From Micrococcales bacterium (lineage in GTDB: Bacteria; Actinomycetota; Actinomycetes; Actinomycetales; Cellulomonadaceae), in the NCBI GenBank assembly GCA_009783975.1, contig WRCL01000104.1, forward strand, positions 1 through 6,731: DNA of 6,731 nt, given 5' to 3'. Positions 1-5,675 of this stretch are shown here, in pieces. Below the pieces are notes generated by a model. It was given only the letters and a program-made list of their open reading frames with translations. It was not told where the DNA came from and did not search any database. A program made the position numbers and the translations under genes. Position 1 is the stretch's first letter. Every line of letters begins with the position of its first letter.

Positions 1-647
1 CGCCGAAGTGGTTGTGGGCGATAGCACTGTGCACCGCCTGTCTGTTGGGCCCCGTCGTTCTTCCTGGTTCAAGCATACACGGGTTCGCCCCGCAGCACAA
101 CTATTTCTCGAAGGAATGTGTGAAGATTTTTGCGACGGCGTGACGTGACGTTGTCGGGTGCCGGAGATTGTCTGCACGGCCTGCCGGCAGTCCGATGAGC
201 CTGGCGTTGACGGTGGCCCTGCTCAGGCGGGAGGACATATGCGAGGCACAACCTGTCGACCGCAGGGTGGCTGTGCCCTGGTGAGCCGCGCGCGGCGGCC
301 CACACAGACTTCTCAGCCTGCTGCGGCCCGGCTGCGTGTTCTGGGAGACGTCGAGACCCGAAGGCTGTTCGTCTGGAGTGTTCGTGCCCGACGGGGTCTG
401 GTCCCATGGGGTCGTGGACGCCCCGCGAGGCTAGCTGGAGGCCTTGGCAGATCCGGCCAGGACCGGTGCCAGGGCAGCGTGAGACACCCGTCATTGGGTC
501 GTCCCCACATGGCACGCTGCCCCAGCGAGAGCCGGGTCGACCGGTTGTCATGTTTGGCGGCTGGCGCTGTTCTCAGTGGAGCACCGATACGACGCGAGGC
601 CTGGACTCGGCGCTCTGACCAGGGATGATGCCAACTCCGCCCTCGAG
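1..647. other. Stretch with no convincing gene
   Basis: Reading frames are open on both strands here, but they overlap one another and none has a good ribosome binding site. None gives a protein with a recognisable motif; they are rich in Arg, Pro and Gly, as expected from chance open frames in high-GC DNA. The first ~150 bases are less GC-rich. A frame open from position 3 to a TGA at 141-143 has a hydrophobic stretch (LWAIALCTACLLGPVVL), so it could be the tail of an upstream membrane protein, but this is too short to call. A 10-bp perfect palindrome (CTGCCGGCAG) lies at 181-190. No tRNA or CRISPR structure was seen. Confidence 0.5.
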
Positions 648-670
648 AGCGTCTCGCCATACGAGACGCT
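648..670. repeat. Perfect 9-bp inverted repeat upstream of adhesin gene
   Basis: The arms AGCGTCTCG (648-656) and CGAGACGCT (662-670) are perfectly complementary around a 5-nt centre (CCATA). There is no T-run on either side, so a classical rho-independent terminator is not obvious. The repeat ends 13 nt before the candidate -35 box of the thioester-protein gene, a plausible place for a transcription factor operator. It could instead be the terminator hairpin of an unseen upstream transcript. The dyad is seen directly; its role is inference. Confidence 0.5.
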
Positions 671-683
671 GTCTACATGGGTG

Positions 684-711
684 GTGACACCCACGAGTCA
701 CGTACGATAAC
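684..711 (+). promoter_or_regulatory. Candidate promoter of the thioester-protein gene
   Basis: A -35-like GTGACA (684-689, five of six matches to TTGACA) is followed after 16 nt by a -10-like GATAAC (706-711, four of six matches to TATAAT). This would start transcription near 718 and leave a leader of roughly 120 nt before the ATG at 837. An overlapping TACGAT (703-708) also fits the actinobacterial TANNNT pattern, but its spacing to the -35 is too short (13 nt). The prediction comes from consensus matching only. Confidence 0.35.
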
Positions 712-749
712 GTCCCATGTGTCCGAACTGCCCTGATCGAGTGATCTCG

Positions 750-817
750 CCGGATCGTCCGGCAACGCGTCTCCTGGTCAGGAGCACAGTCCGCCCGCCC
801 CGGACGCGTGCGTCCGG
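750..817 (+). repeat. Leader with three successive short inverted repeats
   Basis: Three perfect dyads lie in the presumed 5' leader of the thioester-protein gene. They are CCGGA-TCG-TCCGG (750-762), CTCCTG-GT-CAGGAG (771-784) and CCGGACGC-GT-GCGTCCGG (800-817). The last ends 10 nt before the Shine-Dalgarno at 828 and could fold as a 7-bp stem with a CGTG loop. The second and third share a GT centre. They may be RNA hairpins affecting translation or stability, or DNA operator sites. Short palindromes are common in GC-rich DNA, so function is uncertain. Confidence 0.35.
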
Positions 818-827
818 AGACACCGCT

Positions 828-832
828 GGAGG
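828..832 (+). promoter_or_regulatory. Shine-Dalgarno fixing the adhesin start
   Basis: GGAGG lies 4 nt before the ATG at 837. It supports that start over the in-frame ATG at 717, which lacks such a site and would put 40 atypical residues in front of a complete signal peptide. Confidence 0.8.
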
Positions 833-836
833 AAAG

Positions 837-2708
837 ATGAAACGGCAAGCCCGACGATCGTCGCGGAGAGCGTGGCTACGCGCTTCCGTCGGCGTCGCCG
901 CCACCGCGGCTCTGGGAGCGAGCCTGCTCGTGGCCGCTCCGAACGCCCAGGCAGCATCTGGACATGCGACCTTCACCGAGACGCTCATACCAGGATCCGA
1001 CCCGGCTGCCAGCCATTTTCCGGTGCTCAGCGGAAGCCTCCACCTGGCCAATGGTCATTCGTTCAGCCTGAGGGTCCCTGGCCCGTATGTCGCCAGCGCC
1101 TTCTTTGTGACGAGCATCGACGGTGACGCGAGCGCGTACGTGGGCGTCGGCCAGCAGGTGTACTGCATCGAGCCTGGGGTTCTGGTCGGATCTGGCAATG
1201 AGCAGGACCCCGAATTCCTGAGGCACTTCGGGATGGTCGGTGGAGGTCGCGTCAGCACCATCTTCGGCGGTGACGGGGATGCCTTCGTCAAGGTTCTTGG
1301 CCTGGTCTGGGCCCACGGGTACTCGGGCAAGCCGACACAGGCGCAGGTGGCTTCGTGGCGGTGGGACGACCCGGTGACCGGCCAGTACCTCGCCCACATG
1401 GTCGCCACGCAGATCCTGGTCTGGGAGACCGCTATCGGTGAGCGGGACCAGTACTTCAACAAGGTCGCGGTCCCTGCGGGCGTCAACCCGGTCTCGGACC
1501 TGGTGTTCGCTCGCACCGCTCCTGGGTACGGGCCGTACCAGGCGATGATTCGCACCTGGTACGACCAGATCGTCGCCGGCGTCCAGGGTGACCTGGTGAT
1601 GCCGAGCTTTGTCGACGACGGGCAGGTCTACGAGCTCACGTGGGACGGCAGCAGATTCTCTGTGACGCTGCCTGGCGCGATGGCGGCGACGATGCAGTAC
1701 ACGTCAGACGTGGTGAAGAGCGAACCGGGTCCGGCCCCGGGCTCGGTGACCTTCTGGGTCGGGATGCAGGATCTGGAAAAAATTCCAGACGGGTCTATCC
1801 CCGACCGCTTCGTCGTGACGGCTGCCAAGAAGACCGTCCCTGCCGAGATGGCTGTGTGGGGTCTGGCGGGCGCGCAAGCCATGATCACCAGCAAGTCCGA
1901 CGCCGAGCCCATCCAGGGAGAGGTCGCTTTCACAGTCGCGGCGGGTGCTGTCACGGTGAACAAGGTCCTTCTTCCTGACACCCGGGTGAACGACACGGTG
2001 ACGGGTGCGGGGATCGACTACCCGTATAGCGAAAACTGGTTCGAGTACACCCCGGTGACGAACCTCAGCACCAACCCCGTCCAGACGTTCGACCTCATCT
2101 CTGGCCGCCCCCGGATGAATGTCGGGACGATGACGGTGACCAACAACTTCGACGGTACTGTCACCGTGTCGTACGCACTGAAGAAGAACTGTGCGGACAA
2201 CCTCACCAACAACGGAACAGGGCGCGTCGGCCTCGTCAACAACCTCGAGGAGCTGAGGACGGTCGCACCGGGCCAGTGGCCCGCCATGCAGAACGGATCC
2301 ATCAGGATCAACCTTGCCGACGGGTGGGTGCTGACCGGGCCGGACAAGACGACCAGCAAGGGCAAAGAGAAGCTCGGTCCGCCGATCACCGACATCGACA
2401 GTCTCGTGGTGTACCTGCACACGGATGCGAAAGGTGACCTCAACACCAGCTACGCCACCTGCGCCACGCCGTTCTACGTCCAGGTGACCGGGCCGTCGTA
2501 CCCGGACGGCAAGGTCTTCTCCTTCTCTGTCACCGACCCGGACATGATCTACCTGGCGCCCGGTGACTACACCATCACCGAGGTGATCAACGCCCAGGGC
2601 GACGCCCTCGACGGCTACTGGAAGACGACCTACTCCACCCGGACGCTGACCGTCACCGCCTACGACTACGACAGCGTGTCGGCGACCATCACCAACCAGC
2701 GCCGGTAG
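837..2708 (+). CDS. Secreted thioester-domain (TED) surface protein without LPXTG anchor
   Basis: This 623-residue protein is probably a secreted adhesin. Residues 1-39 form a signal peptide: an Arg-rich n-region with SRRAWLR (9-15, twin-arginine-like), a hydrophobic core (about 16-34) and an AQA|A cleavage site near 39. A thioester domain follows. Cys110 in YCIEPG and Gln192 in TQILVW match the Cys and TQxxxW signatures of TED domains, in which Cys and Gln side chains form an internal thioester that can bind host amines covalently. Residues ~360-623 look beta-rich and Ig/CnaB-like. The end (APGDYTITEV 574-583, TITN 617-620) resembles a CnaB fold, with Glu582 and Asn620 as speculative isopeptide partners. 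Cys452 and Cys542 could form a disulfide. No LPXTG motif, C-terminal membrane segment or basic tail is present. Its wobble positions look less GC-biased than those of the downstream genes. It appears monocistronic. Family assignment is fairly secure; the ligand is unknown. Confidence 0.85.
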   Translation: MKRQARRSSRRAWLRASVGVAATAALGASLLVAAPNAQAASGHATFTETLIPGSDPAASHFPVLSGSLHLANGHSFSLRVPGPYVASAFFVTSIDGDASAYVGVGQQVYCIEPGVLVGSGNEQDPEFLRHFGMVGGGRVSTIFGGDGDAFVKVLGLVWAHGYSGKPTQAQVASWRWDDPVTGQYLAHMVATQILVWETAIGERDQYFNKVAVPAGVNPVSDLVFARTAPGYGPYQAMIRTWYDQIVAGVQGDLVMPSFVDDGQVYELTWDGSRFSVTLPGAMAATMQYTSDVVKSEPGPAPGSVTFWVGMQDLEKIPDGSIPDRFVVTAAKKTVPAEMAVWGLAGAQAMITSKSDAEPIQGEVAFTVAAGAVTVNKVLLPDTRVNDTVTGAGIDYPYSENWFEYTPVTNLSTNPVQTFDLISGRPRMNVGTMTVTNNFDGTVTVSYALKKNCADNLTNNGTGRVGLVNNLEELRTVAPGQWPAMQNGSIRINLADGWVLTGPDKTTSKGKEKLGPPITDIDSLVVYLHTDAKGDLNTSYATCATPFYVQVTGPSYPDGKVFSFSVTDPDMIYLAPGDYTITEVINAQGDALDGYWKTTYSTRTLTVTAYDYDSVSATITNQRR

Positions 2709-2750
2709 CCCAGGCCACGGCACACCGTGACCGGCGAACAGGTGCCACCA

Positions 2751-2787
2751 CGGTACGGCCCGCAGGTTGGTCCTGCGGGCCGTACCG
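2751..2787. terminator. Bidirectional hairpin terminator between convergent genes
   Basis: A perfect 16-bp GC-rich stem (2751-2766 with 2772-2787) closes a 5-nt loop (TTGGT). It lies 42 nt after the thioester-protein stop and 11 nt beyond the stop of the convergent epimerase gene. Neither side has a clear T-tract, which is common for actinobacterial terminators. It probably terminates both transcripts. Confidence 0.8.
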
Positions 2788-2798
2788 CGTTGTCGTGG

Positions 2799-3770
2799 TC
2801 AGTCCGGGACGTGCCCGTCGGGGAACTCGGCGGCCAGGGTCTGGTGCAGCGCGTCGGCCAGCGCGTAGGGGGCGACGAAACCTGACTCGCGCAGGCGTGT
2901 GGTGTCGACGGTGGTCTCGGCACAGAACTTGCGGATCCGCACCGAGCTGATCGGCAACGGGCGGCGCACGAGCCAGGCCAGGGCGTCGAACCCGTACCCG
3001 GCGCCCATGCCCAGCCACGTGGGGATCGGCGGGAGCACCTGGCGGCGCCGGCCCAGGTGCGAGGTCATGAGGTCGACCAGCTCGGTGGTCGACATGTCTG
3101 GGGAGTCGGCGTAGTTCACCAGGTGGTGCCCGGGGGCGGCGGTCAGGCCTGTGGCCAAGAACGCGGCGACGTTGCCGACATAGGCCATGGCCTTGCGGTT
3201 GCGCCCGTCGCCGACGAACAAGAACCGGCCGGTCGCCAGCTGGCGGGCCAACGTGTAGACGTTGCCGCGGTTGGTCTCGCCGAACACGACGCACGGACGT
3301 ACGACGAACACGGTGCGTCGTGCGTCGCGCTCACCCCAGGCGGCCAAGACCTGCTCAGCCGCAAGCTTGGTGCGCCCGTACTCGTTGAACGGGTCAGGTG
3401 TGCTCGTCTCTGATGGGCGGTCCTTGTCCAGGCCGTAGACCGACACGGTCGAGGTGAACACCACCTGGGTCACCCCGGCGTCGGTGGCCCCCTGTGCGAC
3501 GACACGGGCACCGTCGATGTTCACCGACGCGTACTCGCTCGTCGGACGTACGTCGTCGCGGTGCGCCGCAGCGAGCAGGACGACTGCGTCGGCGCCGGTC
3601 ACAGCGGTGCGCACAGCGTCATGGTCGCGGACGTCGCCGATCGTCGTCACGTCGGCGTGGGTGGCGCTGGGTTGCAGGTCGAGGTTGCGCACCTCGTGCC
3701 CGGCCTCACGCAGCACCGTCATCAGGCGCGTGCCGATGAACCCGCTGCCGCCCACGACTGCGACGGTCAT
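2799..3770 (-). CDS. NAD-dependent epimerase/dehydratase (extended SDR family)
   Basis: This 323-residue cytoplasmic protein has the extended short-chain dehydrogenase/reductase layout typical of nucleotide-sugar epimerases and dehydratases. The Rossmann dinucleotide loop GGSGFIG is at 7-13, with an acidic residue (Asp31) after the second strand favouring NAD. The catalytic set is STVSVYG (107-113) and YGRTK (Tyr131, Lys135). RPCVVFG (158-164) and AYVGNVAAFL (196-205) match conserved positions of UDP-glucose 4-epimerase-like members. Length is normal for the family. The ATG at 3770 is preceded by AGGAGG with 4-nt spacing and puts the Rossmann motif right at the N-terminus; an in-frame start at 3875 would add unlike sequence overlapping the glycosyltransferase. 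It follows the glycosyltransferase by 14 nt and ends the operon. The substrate is not readable from sequence; the context suggests an activated sugar for envelope glycan. Confidence 0.9.
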   Translation of the reverse strand: MTVAVVGGSGFIGTRLMTVLREAGHEVRNLDLQPSATHADVTTIGDVRDHDAVRTAVTGADAVVLLAAAHRDDVRPTSEYASVNIDGARVVAQGATDAGVTQVVFTSTVSVYGLDKDRPSETSTPDPFNEYGRTKLAAEQVLAAWGERDARRTVFVVRPCVVFGETNRGNVYTLARQLATGRFLFVGDGRNRKAMAYVGNVAAFLATGLTAAPGHHLVNYADSPDMSTTELVDLMTSHLGRRRQVLPPIPTWLGMGAGYGFDALAWLVRRPLPISSVRIRKFCAETTVDTTRLRESGFVAPYALADALHQTLAAEFPDGHVPD

Positions 3771-3784
3771 CCGCCCTCCTGTGG

Positions 3785-4705
3785 TTACCAGATCCCTGCG
3801 ATCACCATAGCTGCCAACGCGGCCTGGTCCCCACGGCGGCGTCGCAGCTGCCCGGCGTGGCGTGCCAACGCCCATCGTGCCGGCACCGAGGTGTCGGCGA
3901 GCAGCTGTTCGAGGTCGCGCAACGCGGTGGTGTCGCCCGCACGTGCCGCGCCCGCGCAGGCCGCGGTCGCCGCAGCGAGGCCCGCCTGGGTGCGGTGCCA
4001 GCGGCTACGGACCAGGCGCAGCCGGTCAGCGTAGGCGTGCAGCCCTGTGCGTGCCCCCATGACGTTCGCCGCGTGCTGGCGGTAGTCCAAGGTCGGGGCG
4101 GGCAGGATGTCCCAGCGCAGACCAGCGCCACGTGCTGCGGCGTACAACGCCCAGTCGTGGTAGGTCATCTGGCGCATCGGGCCGTCGGGGTCGGCCAGCA
4201 GCGTGCGGCACACGGTGACCAGGTCGTGGGTGAACAGGAACGACGACCCCGGACCAGGTCCTTCGCACACATAGTCGAACCGGCGCTGGGGAGAGCTCTT
4301 CGCGATGTACGACCGCCGTCCGTCAGCGGTGAACGCCATGACGTCAGAAGACACAGCGGCAGCACCGGCGGCGATGCGTGTCGCGCCTGTCGCAAGCTTG
4401 TCGGGGTACCACAGGTCGTCCTGGTCAGCCAGGGCCACGAGCTCGTCGTCGTCGGTGCCAGCCTCGAGCAGCAGGCGGAAGAAGTTCGCTGCGGGCGAGC
4501 CGCAGCGCCGGGCCGGCAAGACGGTCAGGCGTGGGTCGCAGGCTGCGGTCTCGGCCAACCACTGCGCGGTGCCGTCGCTCGACCCGTCGTCGCTGGCCAC
4601 GACCCGCACCTGCACCCCTTGCTGGTCGACGATGGTGCGCAGCTGGTCAGGCAGGTACGCCATCCCGTCGAAGGTGGCGAGCAGGACGACCACACGAGGG
4701 GTCAC
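3785..4705 (-). CDS. Family 2 glycosyltransferase, rhamnosyltransferase-like
   Basis: This 306-residue protein has a GT-A fold glycosyltransferase N-terminus that transfers a sugar from a nucleotide donor. It begins with a strand (VVVLLATF), followed by DDGSSDGT (39-46) for nucleotide binding and ADQDDLWYPDK (93-103), the metal-binding and acceptor region typical of rhamnosyltransferase-like GT2 enzymes. HDW (183-185) and YRQHAANVMGA (208-217) are also typical of that subgroup. The C-terminal ~80 residues are Ala/Arg/Leu-rich and probably helical. No membrane helix is evident, so it likely acts on the inner face of the membrane on a lipid-linked glycan. The GTG at 4705 lies 13 nt after the upstream stop and gives the expected short N-terminus; its Shine-Dalgarno is weak (GAGAGTGAG region), suggesting translational coupling. 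The exact donor and acceptor are inferred only. Confidence 0.9.
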   Translation of the reverse strand: MTPRVVVLLATFDGMAYLPDQLRTIVDQQGVQVRVVASDDGSSDGTAQWLAETAACDPRLTVLPARRCGSPAANFFRLLLEAGTDDDELVALADQDDLWYPDKLATGATRIAAGAAAVSSDVMAFTADGRRSYIAKSSPQRRFDYVCEGPGPGSSFLFTHDLVTVCRTLLADPDGPMRQMTYHDWALYAAARGAGLRWDILPAPTLDYRQHAANVMGARTGLHAYADRLRLVRSRWHRTQAGLAAATAACAGAARAGDTTALRDLEQLLADTSVPARWALARHAGQLRRRRGDQAALAAMVIAGIW

Positions 4706-4718
4706 AGGTGGCTCACTC

Positions 4719-5234
4719 TCACCGGACGTCGTCGCCGGGGTAGTCAGGGTCGATCTCGTGCGGGGCCCGGCCGAGCATGTGCGCGACCTGTTCGACGACG
4801 ACCTGGTGGACGAGGTCAGCGAGGTCTTCGCTGTCGTGCGCCCGGGTCTCCAGGGGACGGCGGTACACCACGACACGGTGCGCCTGGTCAGCCTCAGCAG
4901 GGAAGTACCGCCCCAGCGGCACCCCGGTCTCCCACGGCGCGGGGCTGGACGGCGGTACCTCTTCGACCCCGAACTCCACACCGTCGAGCTCGTGGGCCCA
5001 GCGGCGTTCGAGCACTTCGACCGCGTCCAGGACGAGCGCGTCGAACCGTTGCGCCCGGGTGCGGTACCCCGGCAGCGAGGAGGGCATGAGCGGTCCGCGC
5101 AACCCCCGGCCCCGGCGGTCGCGGCGGCGCACGGTGATCGCCGCAGGGTCCGCCTCGCCTGCCGGGCGCACCGCACCACGTGCGCCGTCGACGCGTCGTG
5201 GTGTGCCGCGCGGTCCCGCGCCCCAGGCTTTCAC
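4719..5234 (-). CDS. Metallopeptidase-family (PF06262-like) protein with degenerate HExxH
   Basis: This 171-residue protein resembles the small 'metallopeptidase family' (zincin-like, DUF1025) proteins of actinomycetes. Diagnostic parts are RRDRRGRGLRGPL (about 37-49), RTRAQRFDALVLDAVEVLERR (58-78), a middle segment ending in HRVVVYRRPLE, and the C-terminal helix LVHQVVVEQVAHMLG followed by PHEIDPDY. In canonical members this helix carries HEIAHHFG. Here the aligned residues are E148-Q149-V150-A151-H152, so the first zinc-binding His and the catalytic Glu are replaced and protease activity is doubtful. The GTG at 5234 keeps the conserved Arg-rich segment and sits exactly 6 nt after a TAGGCT -10 box. 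A GTG at 5132 or the ATG at 5087 (122 residues) are alternatives; the latter would cut into the conserved segment. It is first in the operon with the glycosyltransferase and epimerase. Its function is unknown. Confidence 0.8.
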   Translation of the reverse strand: MKAWGAGPRGTPRRVDGARGAVRPAGEADPAAITVRRRDRRGRGLRGPLMPSSLPGYRTRAQRFDALVLDAVEVLERRWAHELDGVEFGVEEVPPSSPAPWETGVPLGRYFPAEADQAHRVVVYRRPLETRAHDSEDLADLVHQVVVEQVAHMLGRAPHEIDPDYPGDDVR

Positions 5235-5240
5235 GCCGCC

Positions 5241-5246
5241 AGCCTA
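5241..5246 (-). promoter_or_regulatory. -10 box for the leftward operon (leaderless)
   Basis: Read on the minus strand, TAGGCT matches TANNNT and is separated by exactly 6 nt (GGCGGC) from the GTG at 5234. The transcript would therefore begin at the start codon itself. No convincing -35 hexamer was found, which is not unusual for such actinobacterial promoters. The motif is seen; the leaderless use is inferred. Confidence 0.5.
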
Positions 5247-5257
5247 TCGGGTGGTGT

Positions 5258-5277
5258 GCGTGTCGTGGCTGACACGC
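5258..5277. promoter_or_regulatory. Perfect 7-6-7 dyad in the divergent promoter region
   Basis: GCGTGTC (5258-5264) and GACACGC (5271-5277) are perfect inverted repeats around a 6-nt spacer (GTGGCT). The 20-bp dyad lies in the 90-nt gap between the divergent start codons and overlaps the expected -35 position of the leftward promoter. This size and symmetry fit a dimeric regulator's operator, but no regulator gene is present in the window. Confidence 0.4.
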
Positions 5278-5312
5278 GCGTCGCCGTGTGGGCCGACAGG
5301 CACGAGCAGGGG

Positions 5313-5318
5313 TACCGT
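5313..5318 (+). promoter_or_regulatory. -10 box for the rightward operon (leaderless)
   Basis: TACCGT matches TANNNT and ends exactly 6 nt before the GTG at 5325, predicting transcription starting at that codon. The intervening CGGAGG also resembles a Shine-Dalgarno that could serve the next in-frame GTG at 5334 (9-nt spacing) if transcription starts further upstream. Confidence 0.45.
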
Positions 5319-5324
5319 CGGAGG

Positions 5325-5675
5325 GTGCAACCGGTGCGGCAGTGCTCAAGGACGGCCTGCGGGCAACAGGCCGTGGCGACGCTCACCTACGTGTACGCCG
5401 ACTCCACAGTCGTCCTCGGGCCGTTGTCACAGCTGGCCGAACCCCACGCCTACGACCTGTGCGCCGCCCACGCCGAACGTCTGACCGTCCCACGGGGCTG
5501 GGTCGTGGTCCGGCTCGAGCTCGCGTCGGTCTCGTGCAGCGACGACCTGCTCGCGCTGGCCGACGCCGTCCGCGAACCTCGCCGGGCCGCCATGGGCGCC
5601 GGGGCACCTGAACGGGTGCCCGAACCGGTCGGACGCCCGCACGCGCACCTGCGGGTCCTGGACGGCGAGGGCTGA
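5325..5675 (+). CDS. DUF3499 family protein
   Basis: This 116-residue protein matches the actinobacterial DUF3499 family, whose function is not established. The recognisable core is QCSRTACGQQAVATLTYVY, ADSTVVLGPL, AEPHAYDLCAAHAERLTVPRGW. Cys7, Cys12, Cys46 and His49 form a CX4C...CXXH arrangement that could bind zinc; this is an inference from spacing. The C-terminal ~45 residues are variable and Pro/Arg-rich. Two GTG starts are possible. The one at 5325 is exactly where a leaderless transcript from TACCGT would begin. The one at 5334 has GGAGG at 9-nt spacing and would shorten the protein by three residues. Its stop overlaps the ATG of the next gene by one base (TGATG), implying translational coupling. 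The family is typically found beside the metallopeptidase-like gene and a manB homologue, as here. Confidence 0.88.
   Translation: MQPVRQCSRTACGQQAVATLTYVYADSTVVLGPLSQLAEPHAYDLCAAHAERLTVPRGWVVVRLELASVSCSDDLLALADAVREPRRAAMGAGAPERVPEPVGRPHAHLRVLDGEG

Noticed and set aside
70..115. Possible tRNA T-arm (GGTTCAA / CGGGTTCGCCCCG)
   Set aside because: Stem and loop sizes do not fit a T-arm, and no acceptor or anticodon stem could be assembled around it.
3..143. Hydrophobic open frame at the left edge as the end of a membrane protein
   Set aside because: Only 46 codons with no start in the window and no family match; cannot be supported.
195..284. 29-residue open frame (MSLALTVALLRRED...) as a possible small protein
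   Set aside because: Too short, no good Shine-Dalgarno, and no supporting context.
69..551. Long open frame on the minus strand in the left flank
   Set aside because: The protein shows no domain or coherent secondary structure; typical chance frame in GC-rich DNA.
158..628. Long open frame on the plus strand in the left flank
   Set aside because: No ribosome binding site, no recognisable motif, Arg/Gly/Pro-rich composition, and equally long frames overlap it on the opposite strand.
717..836. N-terminal extension of the adhesin starting at the ATG at 717
   Set aside because: The ATG at 837 has a strong GGAGG and begins a complete signal peptide; the extension would bury it, and it overlaps the leader dyads.
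1704..2723. 339-codon minus-strand frame opposite the adhesin gene
   Set aside because: Shadow of the real gene; His/Val/Arg/Gly-rich with no motif, and no start signals.
2708..2800. Adhesin as a truncated pseudogene that lost an LPXTG tail
   Set aside because: No LPXTG follows in the same frame before the terminator, and the last domain ends on a complete beta strand, so the stop looks native.
3857..5089. Long plus-strand frames opposite the glycosyltransferase and metallopeptidase-like genes
   Set aside because: Antisense shadows; the minus strand carries clear family motifs with matching codon bias.
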